Below are positions 1-5,561 of a stretch of DNA of 7,781 nucleotides, in pieces. Both the position numbers and the translations under genes were made by a program. The DNA is from CAWHOW01 sp050013795. Its GTDB lineage: Bacteria; Bacteroidota; Bacteroidia; Bacteroidales; CG2-30-32-10. Numbering within the stretch: position 1 is the stretch's first letter; each line of letters starts with the position of its first letter. Where the stretch lies: the NCBI GenBank assembly GCA_050013795.1, contig JBEKEO010000179.1:1-7781 (forward strand), read 5' to 3'. Under the pieces are notes generated by a model. The model worked only from the letters and a program-made list of their open reading frames with translations, did no database searches and was not told where the DNA came from.

Positions 1-75
1 TTCGCATTTAATAGAGGAATTTCTATTCAGTACTTTGCTGACAGGGACGCAGCGTTGGACTGGTTATTAAAATGA
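1..75 (+). CDS. 3' end of a gene in cassette 0 (last 24 codons)
   Basis: The window opens inside a reading frame that runs to a TGA at 73-75 and encodes FAFNRGISIQYFADRDAALDWLLK. The ending pattern (hydrophobic strand, F-x-D-x-x-x-A-L-x-W-L) resembles the last strand and helix of small STAS/SpoIIAA-like domains, but 24 residues are too few to assign a family. The stop lies 11 bp before the attC1 core, the same close packing of stop codon and attC seen in cassettes A, C and F, which supports this frame as the real gene of the upstream cassette. A second frame is also open over this short stretch, so the frame choice rests on protein character and position. Confidence 0.5.
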   Translation, partial: FAFNRGISIQYFADRDAALDWLLK

Positions 76-85
76 TATTAACGTT

Positions 86-217
86 GCCTAACTTTGCATT
101 GCTTCAATGGCGGGTGGTTGACGTTGCAGGGCGGTGTAGTTTAATAACAATAGCAAGGCGGACACGTCAGACTTCGTCTGACAAGTCCGCCACTGCAAGC
201 AATGCCGACCGTTATGG
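86..217 (+). repeat. attC: attC1, integron recombination site of cassette 0 (common type)
   Basis: The site runs from the R'' core GCCTAAC (86-92) to the R' core GTTATGG (211-217), 132 bp. After TAAC come a 3-nt spacer (93-95), GCATTGCTT (96-104), CAA (105-107) and TGGCGG (108-113). These pair with CCGCCA (187-192) and AAGCAATGC (197-205), separated by CTGC; a 5-nt spacer (206-210) precedes GTT. The central part carries a second strong hairpin: GCGGAC (158-163) and GTCAGAC (166-172) with GTCTGAC (176-182) and GTCCGC (185-190). By analogy with known attC sites, crossover would fall between G211 and T212. By eye the interior differs from attC7 at two positions. Confidence 0.9.
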
Positions 218-737
218 GCAAGTTTAAAAATAATAACGGACAGACAAGAAAACCACCTTAGACTGGTTGACTGAAACAAGATAATAGTGGAGACCAGACA
301 CCACTATAACAAACGGGGCGACACCGAAAAGCCTTATGAGTAGGACAATTTAAAAATAAAAAATATGGAATTTCTAGTAGCAATCTTCAGCATTATAATG
401 ATTATTGTCTTTCTTGTAATGGTTTCAAATATCTCAACTATTAAGACAGAAATAAAGAATATTAATCATATATTCACAGCTTGGTCAGAGGCACATGGAG
501 GGTATGGAATAAGATACTTATGCAATAAATGCAAGAAACAATTTGAGGGACAACCTGACAAATGCCCGCATTGTGGAGAATTAACCTCTTTCAAGAAATA
601 GATAAACCTGCCCATAACTTTGCATTGCTTCAATGGCTTGTGGTTGACGTTGCAGGGCAGTGTAGTTTAATAACAATAGCAAGGCGGACACGTCAGACTT
701 CGTCTGACAAGTCCGCAACTGCAAGCAATGCCGACCG
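212..737 (+). mobile_element. Integron gene cassette A (526 bp, one gene)
   Basis: The cassette is bounded by the G/TT crossover points of attC1 and attC2. Its first bases, GTTATGGGC (211-219, the G being shared with the site), are the exact reverse complement of GCCCATAAC at its end (610-618). Beyond a 2-nt step (AA 220-221 facing CT 608-609) pairing continues for 5 bp (222-226 with 603-607). It holds one gene at 365-601 and a 153-nt leader without a convincing gene. That leader contains a 7-bp hairpin, ATAGTGG (284-290) with CCACTAT (301-307). No clear promoter was found, so transcription may depend on read-through from upstream. Confidence 0.85.
365..601 (+). CDS. Small membrane-anchored zinc-ribbon protein
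   Basis: A 78-residue protein with an N-terminal hydrophobic helix (about residues 3-25) and a C-terminal zinc ribbon: CNKC at about 53-56 and CPHC at about 68-71, the usual pair of CxxC knuckles with a 11-residue gap. The short charged linker between them (TIKTEIKNINHIF) may form a helix. The likely arrangement is one membrane span with a cytoplasmic metal-binding head. No enzymatic motif is present, so a sensor, adaptor or partner role is only a guess. The ATG follows an A/T-only leader without a Shine-Dalgarno sequence, typical of Bacteroidota. The stop is 8 bp from the attC2 extended arm, and this is the only gene in the cassette. Two other proteins in the array (3941-4567, 4602-5468) also combine a membrane span with zinc knuckles. 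Confidence 0.75.
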   Translation: MEFLVAIFSIIMIIVFLVMVSNISTIKTEIKNINHIFTAWSEAHGGYGIRYLCNKCKKQFEGQPDKCPHCGELTSFKK

Positions 738-743
738 TTAGTA
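612..743 (+). repeat. attC: attC2, recombination site of cassette A (common type)
   Basis: The site runs from CCATAAC (612-618) to GTTAGTA (737-743), 132 bp. It has the same interior as attC1 and attC3, including GCATTGCTT after a TTT spacer, AAGCAATGC before the 5-nt spacer, and the strong inner hairpin built on GCGGAC/GTCCGC and GTCAGAC/GTCTGAC. The second outer stem is weakened here: the 5' arm reads TGGCTT and the 3' arm has CGCAA, so only some positions pair, whereas attC1 and attC7 pair fully. Crossover would fall between G737 and T738. Confidence 0.9.
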
Positions 744-782
744 ACAAGGCGAGAAAAAAAATAGAAACTAAAAAATACTATT

Positions 783-1349
783 ATGATATTATGCGATTTA
801 ACAAGTAAAGACAAATATGAGTTATTATTCTCATGTATTGTTGCAATTTCGACCGTTGCTTATGTTGTTTTAACTTGGAGTTTAGTTAAAGAAACTCGTA
901 AACAACGTAAAGTTTTGACTGAACCAAAAATTCATGTTGGATTAGATATTCACCCAAGAGCTAAAAATATAATTGAGTTATATGTTGAGAATATTGGACA
1001 TGGAGTTGCATATAACGTACAATTTAAATTTCTTAATGACTTTATTTTTGGTGAGCATAAGAAAAAACTTTCAGAATTAGGAATATTTAAAAGTGGCATA
1101 AAAGTTTTTGCTCCAAATAAATATTTTAGGACTTATGTGACATCTCTGCTTGAAGATACAGAAAGGAAATTAAAGAATCCAATTGAAATCGAAATAACAT
1201 ATGATACAAACTCAAAGAAAGGATTAAATGAGATATTTATTTTAGACTTTTCCGAATATTATGGATTATTGTATTTAGGAGATAAAGACAAAATGGATTT
1301 GCTAATAAAATCAATTGATGATTTGACAAATGAAATAAAAAACAAATAA
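783..1349 (+). CDS. Single-pass membrane protein with C-terminal beta-rich domain, unknown function
   Basis: A 188-residue protein. Residues about 13-34 form one hydrophobic helix, followed by a basic stretch (KETRKQRK), which predicts an outside N-terminus and a cytoplasmic C-terminal domain. That domain starts at about residue 47 (EPKIHVGLDI) and has alternating strands with ENIGHGVAYNV at 69-79. The N-x-G-x-G-x-A-x-x-V turn is common in a loosely defined set of hypothetical membrane proteins from many bacteria. The second half (EIEITYDTNSKKG, then ILDFSEYYG) fits the same beta-sandwich-like fold, and the last 20 residues look helical. No catalytic motif is visible. It is the first gene of cassette B, 36 bp upstream of the MuF-like gene, so the two may act together. 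Function is not recognised. Confidence 0.7.
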   Translation: MILCDLTSKDKYELLFSCIVAISTVAYVVLTWSLVKETRKQRKVLTEPKIHVGLDIHPRAKNIIELYVENIGHGVAYNVQFKFLNDFIFGEHKKKLSELGIFKSGIKVFAPNKYFRTYVTSLLEDTERKLKNPIEIEITYDTNSKKGLNEIFILDFSEYYGLLYLGDKDKMDLLIKSIDDLTNEIKNK

Positions 1350-1385
1350 AATAAATTAAAAGATATTTTAATCTAAATATAAAAC

Positions 1386-2198
1386 ATGAAAACATTATTT
1401 GAACTTCCAGGTGATCTGGACAAAGCTTTAAACGAAATGGTGCGTAAACAAGTTAACGAGAATTTAAATAAATGGTTATCACCATTAATAAAAGAAATTG
1501 CCAATGAAAATGGGGAATTTTTTGTCACTACAAGTATTAAAGAGGATAAACTGAGAGTAAAAATAGAACCTCGTGGCTTCTCCGAAGGATTGACAGTAAG
1601 GATTAAAGAATTAATGCCCAAACTTGACAATGAGGATACACCCAAAAAAGTGAACGTTGAAAGCTCATTTGATAAGTTGACTAATTCAGACTGGTGGGTA
1701 CAGTATATGGTTAATGCTTTTCCATTTTCATGTGCAAAAAACAGTGAGGAAAGGTTGCTTTTGCAGGTAAATGTTTTTGATGAAAACAAAGTAGTGCGCT
1801 CATTTAGTAAATTTAAAAATTTTGCACATGAGAATTTGCCAAATAATAATATTGATGACATTTTATTACGTACAGAGTTTGACTTAGCTGTAAGAAGTGC
1901 CGTAATGATTGAGAATTGGAAAAGCATTTGGGACAATAGAGACCTTGACCCTTATATGATTTATGAATGTAATAATTGTTCTTGTGAAATCTGTAATGAA
2001 TTAAACGGTTTAATTATGTCAATTGATGACAAAATTGCTCAAGACATTTTTCCTCCAAACAATTTTAATTGTACTTGCTCAGTTGAGACAACAGATGACG
2101 ACTCTGATGTTATTAGTGGTTCTGAATTATTAAAATATAGAGATAGAATTTCAAAGCAATTTCAAGGTAATGTTGGGACTAATGGGATTTTTAGATAA
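1386..2198 (+). CDS. MuF-like (phage head morphogenesis, SPP1 gp7-type) C-terminal domain protein
   Basis: A 270-residue protein. The C-terminal part matches the pattern of the Phage_Mu_F/SPP1 gp7 domain: LRTE at 161-164, a tryptophan-containing helix, then a four-cysteine cluster (C195, C198, C200, C203), L-N-G at 206-208, and PPNNFNCTC at 223-231. The usual family ending is C-x-x-C...G...PP-x-H-x-x-C-x-C; here asparagine replaces the histidine. In phages this domain belongs to minor head proteins, and it also occurs as a trafficking domain in bacterial polymorphic toxins. Residues 1-150 are not recognised; they contain no clear membrane span or signal peptide. No portal, terminase or capsid gene lies nearby, so this is not simply prophage debris. 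The start ATG at 1386 follows an A/T-rich leader. The MuF assignment comes from motif reading, not from a profile search. Confidence 0.65.
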   Translation: MKTLFELPGDLDKALNEMVRKQVNENLNKWLSPLIKEIANENGEFFVTTSIKEDKLRVKIEPRGFSEGLTVRIKELMPKLDNEDTPKKVNVESSFDKLTNSDWWVQYMVNAFPFSCAKNSEERLLLQVNVFDENKVVRSFSKFKNFAHENLPNNNIDDILLRTEFDLAVRSAVMIENWKSIWDNRDLDPYMIYECNNCSCEICNELNGLIMSIDDKIAQDIFPPNNFNCTCSVETTDDDSDVISGSELLKYRDRISKQFQGNVGTNGIFR

Positions 2199-2221
2199 AT
2201 GGGAAAAGTTAATCGCCCAGT

Positions 2222-2353
2222 TACTAACTTAGCATTGCTTCAATGGCTCGTGGTTGACGTTGCAGGGCAGTGTAATTTAATAACAATAGCAAGGCGGACA
2301 CGTCAGACTTCGTCTGACAAGTCCGCCACTGCAAGCAATGCCGACCGTTAGCG
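2222..2353 (+). repeat. attC: attC3, recombination site of cassette B (common type)
   Basis: The site runs from TACTAAC (2222-2228) to GTTAGCG (2347-2353), 132 bp. It belongs to the same sequence family as attC1, 2 and 7, with TTA instead of TTT in the first spacer. The 9-bp stem (GCATTGCTT with AAGCAATGC) and inner hairpin are intact; the second outer stem pairs only partly (TGGCTC against CCGCCA). It shares the GGGCAG variant with attC2, so attC2 and attC3 form one subgroup and attC1 and attC7 (GGGCGG) another. Crossover would fall between G2347 and T2348. Confidence 0.9.
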
Positions 2354-2394
2354 GTAAGTTTATAACGACATAATTCATAAAAAAATAAATCAAG

Positions 2395-2679
2395 ATGGAA
2401 AAAATTTTAGGACTAAAAATTAGCGAAGCCGAGTATTCATTACCAAACAAAAGTAAGGCTAAGATTGCCGTGTTAATGTATCACGGAGAAGGAGACCCAA
2501 AGAAAATATTGGACTATGCGGTAAGTATTTATGTTCAATATGACGGCTACCATGAATTAATAGATGCACATCTAGACAACCCTTGGATGAGAGTTTTGCT
2601 GAGCGACATAAACAATATGAAGCAAGAAAATTTTAATCCTGAGAGACATAGATTAATTTCAAAAAATAATGGTCAATGA
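2395..2679 (+). CDS. Small protein of unknown function, coupled to the downstream nuclease-like gene
   Basis: A 94-residue soluble protein without signal peptide, membrane helix, cysteine cluster or recognisable motif. The middle part (KAKIAVLMYHGEGDPKKILDYAVSIYVQYDG) suggests strand-helix-strand, and the C-terminus is polar (NPERHRLISKNNGQ). Its TGA stop (2677-2679) overlaps the ATG of the next gene (2676-2678) in an ATGA arrangement, so the two are probably translated together at a fixed ratio. In two-gene modules with a nuclease, such a small partner is often a specificity, immunity or antitoxin-like subunit, but nothing in this sequence shows which. The start at 2395 follows an A/T-rich leader, 48 bp after the cassette boundary. 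Confidence 0.7.
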   Translation: MEKILGLKISEAEYSLPNKSKAKIAVLMYHGEGDPKKILDYAVSIYVQYDGYHELIDAHLDNPWMRVLLSDINNMKQENFNPERHRLISKNNGQ

Positions 2680-3515
2680 CAGACGAAACAAAAAATGAAA
2701 AATTCAACGCTATTGTTGAAGCCGTTTGTTATTGGTTAGGTTATCAATTTAAAATTGGACGAGACCAACTAATTCACGAAGCAAGTTTAAGATATCCAAT
2801 TGCGGACACTATTACCGCAAAAGGTATCGCAATTAATAGAATTATACTTGAAAAACTTCACCCAATTTTCAAAAAGAAATACATTGACTTGGTAATTTTT
2901 GACAAGACAGTTAAAGAACCTGCGACAGAAAAAGACGATACGAAATTAAAAGAGGTGTACGAGTTTAAACTTGCAAAAAGTGCGACAAGTAAAGAACATA
3001 AAGAAGAACATCAAAGAGTTTTTGACGATATTGTTAGACTTGCTTATTATCATTTATGGAGTGACAAAGAATGTTATTTTCTAATGTGTGGCAAATACGA
3101 GGACTTTAAAACATATTTCGTTGGACAAAAAAGTGAAATAAAAAAAGAAAATAGAAAACTTGTAGCCCCTGTTAGAAAAAAAACGACCACACAACAGACA
3201 GCAGAAGTAACAAACGCCATACAAACTGACAAAGAGGAAATATGGAATCCAGAAGGAATTTACAAAAAATGGTTTGGTTTTCAAATTGAGGAAGAAAAGA
3301 ATATTGAGTTTAACAAGACAGATACCACTAACTTTGGATTGAAACCTTTTCAAACCAGTTACAAGGTAAGGAAACCTAAAACGCACAAATTTGAAGACAC
3401 TTTTAAAATTAAAACTAAGTGTGTTGCAATAACGCCAAGTGGACTTGAAAATGTGAAGACACACGCAGCAGGAATTTGGAAAATTGAAGCCGTTAAAGAA
3501 ATAAAGACTGAATAA
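2676..3515 (+). CDS. Putative PD-(D/E)XK-fold nuclease
   Basis: A 279-residue protein. The N-terminal 130 residues fit the PD-(D/E)XK nuclease core: a helix with E35 (HEASLRYP), then IDLVIFD with D71, then YEFKLAKSA with E96 and K98, giving D...ExK. A following helix, FDDIVRLAYY (116-125), is of the kind that packs on this core, and ECYFLMCG (132-139) would be the next strand. The catalytic residues look intact, so DNA cleavage is plausible. Residues about 155-190 are polar and probably a linker; the C-terminal 90 residues (ending THAAGIWKIEAV) are not recognised and may determine the target. It overlaps the upstream small gene by 4 bp. No methyltransferase is adjacent, so this is not an ordinary restriction-modification pair. 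Confidence 0.65.
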   Translation: MTDETKNEKFNAIVEAVCYWLGYQFKIGRDQLIHEASLRYPIADTITAKGIAINRIILEKLHPIFKKKYIDLVIFDKTVKEPATEKDDTKLKEVYEFKLAKSATSKEHKEEHQRVFDDIVRLAYYHLWSDKECYFLMCGKYEDFKTYFVGQKSEIKKENRKLVAPVRKKTTTQQTAEVTNAIQTDKEEIWNPEGIYKKWFGFQIEEEKNIEFNKTDTTNFGLKPFQTSYKVRKPKTHKFEDTFKIKTKCVAITPSGLENVKTHAAGIWKIEAVKEIKTE

Positions 3516-3522
3516 AACCTAC

Positions 3523-3652
3523 CGCTAACAAAGGCTATATGCAATAAGGGTTTCAGAGGTAATTCAAGCTTTCTGCCACGCTCAAACTTCGGTGTCGAAG
3601 GACAGGAAAGTAGCCCGCAATCCCTTACTGCATATAGCCTCGATCGTTATAC
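3523..3652 (+). repeat. attC: attC4, recombination site of cassette C (distinct sequence type)
   Basis: The site runs from CGCTAAC (3523-3529) to GTTATAC (3646-3652), 130 bp. After TAAC come AAA, GGCTATATG (3533-3541), CAA and TAAGGG (3545-3550). These pair with CCCTTA (3622-3627), CTG, and CATATAGCC (3631-3639), then a 6-nt spacer before GTT. Inside lies another hairpin, with CTTCG and CGAAG around a 4-nt loop and a flanking CTTTC/GAAAG stem. The sequence is unrelated to attC1, but geometry and length match. Confidence 0.87.
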
Positions 3653-3806
3653 ACAAGGCAGCATTTGTGCAAGAAAACAGTATCTTTGTAGAAATATTTA
3701 AGCAAAATTCGACAATGAAGCATTTCATAGATACCTTAGAAAGACTGAAAATAAAATTTAGTTTTTTGCCGACCCGCAAGAAAAAAGATAAGGAATGCTT
3801 GCCCAC

Positions 3807-3872
3807 ATTGGCACATTTACCTGCTTTCCCATCACACAAGCCCGACACACGAAAGCAGGCAAAAGAGCCAAT
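3807..3872 (+). other. Long imperfect hairpin in the leader of cassette D
   Basis: ATTGGC (3807-3812) and CCTGCTTTC (3820-3828) pair with GAAAGCAGG (3851-3859) and GCCAAT (3867-3872). The 7 nt between the two segments also pair at four positions, giving a stem of about 22 positions with three mismatches around a 22-nt loop. It lies 69 bp upstream of the first gene. It is not followed by a clean T-run, so it is not a typical intrinsic terminator. A structured 5' leader, a repeat-type palindrome, or a remnant of an older recombination site are all possible. Confidence 0.6.
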
Positions 3873-3885
3873 CTGCTTACCCGCC

Positions 3886-3893
3886 TATTTTTG
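3886..3893 (+). promoter_or_regulatory. Possible Bacteroidota -7 promoter element for cassette D genes
   Basis: TATTTTTG matches the TAnnTTTG -7 consensus of Bacteroidota promoters and lies 48 bp before the ATG at 3941. A second match, TATCTTTG, is at 3681-3688. Neither has a TTG/TTTG at the expected 17-23 bp spacing upstream, so the call is weak. It is recorded because cassette D has the only leader long enough to hold its own promoter comfortably. Confidence 0.25.
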
Positions 3894-3940
3894 ACTTTTG
3901 ATTTTTGAAAACAATAATAATAAATTAATAAAAGACAATT

Positions 3941-4567
3941 ATGAAAAAAATAGTTTACTTTATTTTTGCAGCAATAGCAGTAACTATGCTATTTTCTTGT
4001 GGGGGTGCTTCCGACTATTATGCAGTAATGAAAACAGACACTCTTTATATAAGAAGTGGACCCGGAGAAAATTATTCTATTGTTGGTTCTTTATTATTAG
4101 GTGATACAGTACTTGTAGATAAAATTGAAACTCCTTGGTGTCAGATAACAGGGAACAATAAACCTAAAGGATATGCTAATGGTTGGTTTCTTACAAAAGT
4201 TGAGACTCCCAAAAACACTGATAAATATAAAAGCAATAAGTCTTTTAGTTGGAATTGGTTATGGTGGGTAGTTGGAGGTATTATTATTTTATCCATAATA
4301 TTGAAAATATCAGAGTTAATTGGGAACTTTACATGCCCGAATTGTAAAAAAATTAAAGGGAATAGACTTCTTTCCTCAGAGGAAATAAAAAGAACACCTC
4401 ATGTCAGAACAATTCAAAAACCAAGACAGGTAATTGTCAATAATATCACTAAAACAGTGTATGATCCAGTACAAGAGCATTATTATACAGTAGTGATTGA
4501 AAAAACATATAAATGTGTCCATTGCGGTAACGAATGGACAAGGACAGAAGAAAAGGAAGAAAAATAA
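3941..4567 (+). CDS. SH3-domain lipoprotein with membrane span and zinc-ribbon tail
   Basis: A 208-residue protein. Residues 1-20 form a lipoprotein signal ending in LFSC, so C20 would be lipidated. Residues about 28-88 are a bacterial SH3-like domain: LYIRSGPGENYSIVGSLLLGDTV, then WCQITG and GYANGWFL, the usual SH3b pattern. After a polar linker comes a hydrophobic helix (about 103-123, starting SWNWLWWVVGG). The remainder has CPNC at 132-135 and CVHC at 192-195, a zinc-ribbon-like pair with a 56-residue insertion. If both signals work, the SH3 domain is outside the inner membrane and the zinc-binding part is in the cytoplasm, so the protein would connect the envelope with a cytoplasmic partner. 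It is the first gene of cassette D, 34 bp before the next gene. No enzyme motif is visible. Confidence 0.78.
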   Translation: MKKIVYFIFAAIAVTMLFSCGGASDYYAVMKTDTLYIRSGPGENYSIVGSLLLGDTVLVDKIETPWCQITGNNKPKGYANGWFLTKVETPKNTDKYKSNKSFSWNWLWWVVGGIIILSIILKISELIGNFTCPNCKKIKGNRLLSSEEIKRTPHVRTIQKPRQVIVNNITKTVYDPVQEHYYTVVIEKTYKCVHCGNEWTRTEEKEEK

Positions 4568-4601
4568 TCATCTGTTTTAATAAATTCTTTATTGAAAATA
4601 T

Positions 4602-5468
4602 ATGAACTCATTTGAAATAATAAAATTACAATGCCCTTCTTGCGGTGATTCACTTGATGATGAAGGAAAAGGCGAAGCAAAATGTAAGCATTGTGGAACG
4701 ATTTCTATTATTATCCCTCCTGCTAAAAGTAATTTGAATAACTTAAATATAAATGAAGAATGGAAACTTAGATTAAAAAACATTTTGTTTTCAATAGAAC
4801 AATCAATTTCTGCAGGAAATTTTATTGATGCAAAGAATTTTTGTGATAAAGGGTTGGAAATTGAATCATCTCTTGGATCGCTTTGGGAAAATAAAGCAAT
4901 TTGTGCATTTTGGATAACAAAAACTGAAGATATAATTGAAACAGGTGCACAAGAAATATTTTCATATCTTAAAACTGCAAAATTAGTTGAACCGAATTCT
5001 ACTACTTTTAAATCAACAGCAGAAAAAATATTTATAAATTTATATAATTGCCTTTTATCTCAACTTGAAAATATTTATGATACTACGAATAAATATATCT
5101 ACACTAAAGAAGATTATATTGAGGTAATAAAAATTATGAATTTTATGGAGTTATGTTATGATAAATATCCTGATATAAATTTAAGATTTATTGATTATAT
5201 TTTAAAAGAATATTCTGATAATAATAAAATGATTTGGACTGAGCAATGGTCTAATGGAGCGATAAAAACAGAAAAAAATGTATCAGACCGTAAAGTTAGT
5301 TTTAACCCTGCGGAAAAATATTTACAATTAATTGAGAAAGTAAAAAAGAATCACCCAAATTATAATCTACCTAAAATTAAATTGCAAAAGAATTATTACA
5401 CAACAATAGCATATCTCTTAATTTTTATAATAGCTTTGCTTATTTTAATATTTTCATTCAGAAATTAG
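4602..5468 (+). CDS. Zinc-ribbon, TPR-like, tail-anchored membrane protein
   Basis: A 288-residue protein. The N-terminus has a zinc ribbon: CPSC (11-14) and CKHC (28-31). Residues about 55-130 are helical with a TPR-like pattern (SAGNFIDAKNFCDKGLEIE, then SLWENKAICAFW). The rest of the middle is helix-rich and polar. Residues about 266-285 form one hydrophobic helix followed by only three residues (FRN), so it is probably a C-tail anchor with a cytoplasmic head. Zinc ribbon plus TPR suggests a protein-interaction scaffold. The gene follows the SH3 lipoprotein by 34 bp and shares its theme of zinc knuckles plus membrane span. Immediately after the stop, another frame encodes a second membrane-helix-like stretch (see 5470-5541), so the C-terminus may have been changed by a frameshift. 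Confidence 0.75.
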   Translation: MNSFEIIKLQCPSCGDSLDDEGKGEAKCKHCGTISIIIPPAKSNLNNLNINEEWKLRLKNILFSIEQSISAGNFIDAKNFCDKGLEIESSLGSLWENKAICAFWITKTEDIIETGAQEIFSYLKTAKLVEPNSTTFKSTAEKIFINLYNCLLSQLENIYDTTNKYIYTKEDYIEVIKIMNFMELCYDKYPDINLRFIDYILKEYSDNNKMIWTEQWSNGAIKTEKNVSDRKVSFNPAEKYLQLIEKVKKNHPNYNLPKIKLQKNYYTTIAYLLIFIIALLILIFSFRN

Positions 5469-5469
5469 A

Positions 5470-5541
5470 ATTGCTTGTTTATGGATTGTTGTTGTTTTAG
5501 TTGTTGGTTGGATTATAACGATATTATGGTTGGATAATTAA
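5470..5541 (+). pseudogene. Orphan transmembrane segment after the tail-anchored protein
   Basis: Starting one base after the upstream TAG, a different frame reads IACLWIVVVLVVGWIITILW then LDN and stops at TAA (5539-5541). This is a good membrane helix, yet no ATG precedes it in frame, and the frame closes at a TAA about 30 bp upstream. It may be the former C-terminus of the 4602-5468 product, which would then have had two membrane helices, or the end of a small membrane protein that lost its start. It accounts for most of the 93-bp gap before the GIY-YIG-like gene. Confidence 0.4.
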
Positions 5542-5561
5542 TACTTTAAAACATATACATA

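Larger units (their letters stand above)
738..2347 (+). mobile_element. Integron gene cassette B (1610 bp, two genes)
   Basis: Bounded by attC2 and attC3. The start GTTAGTAAC (737-745) is complementary to the end GTTACTAAC (2220-2228); then AA (746-747) faces CA (2218-2219), and a further 5 bp pair (GGCGA 748-752 with TCGCC 2213-2217). It carries a membrane protein gene (783-1349) and a MuF-like gene (1386-2198), 36 bp apart, preceded by a leader of only about 45 nt. The two genes probably share a transcript that starts upstream of the cassette. Confidence 0.85.
2348..3646 (+). mobile_element. Integron gene cassette C (1299 bp, two overlapping genes)
   Basis: Bounded by attC3 and attC4. The start GTTAGCGGT (2347-2355) is complementary to the end ACCGCTAAC (3521-3529); AA (2356-2357) faces CT (3519-3520), and GTTT (2358-2361) pairs with AAAC (3515-3518). 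The last gene runs into this arm: its TAA stop is at 3513-3515. The cassette is almost entirely coding up to the attC. Its own attC (attC4) is of a different sequence type from the three upstream sites. Confidence 0.85.

Noticed and set aside
89..96. TAACTTTG at the start of attC1, attC2 and attC6 as a Bacteroidota -7 promoter element
   Set aside because: TAAC is already fixed by the recombination core, attC3, 4, 5 and 7 do not keep the TTTG, and no -33 TTG lies at the right distance.
158..190. Inner hairpin of the common attC as an intrinsic terminator
   Set aside because: No T-run follows either strand of the stem; the next bases are the 3' arm of the attC.
284..310. Hairpin ATAGTGG/CCACTAT followed by AAC in the leader of cassette A as a remnant attC
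   Set aside because: It has a TATAAC-like core but no matching GTT side or 9-bp stem; the similarity is too short to support an old site.
88..814. Similar minus-strand open frames at 88-279 and 581-814, and a plus-strand frame at 7488-7742
   Set aside because: They are translations of the common attC repeat. The shared peptide comes from the repeat, not from a protein family, and the frames change at the site borders.
3081..3544. Minus-strand open frames opposite the PD-(D/E)XK-like gene
   Set aside because: They overlap a well-supported plus-strand gene, are rich in F, C and V as expected for the antisense of A-rich coding sequence, and show no domain.
3592..3894. Open frame of 100 codons across the end of attC4 and the leader of cassette D, or its 59-codon part from ATG 3715
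   Set aside because: The long form starts inside the recombination site and crosses the cassette border. The short form is rich in proline and lysine, has no recognisable fold, and its second half is the arms and loop of the 3807-3872 hairpin.
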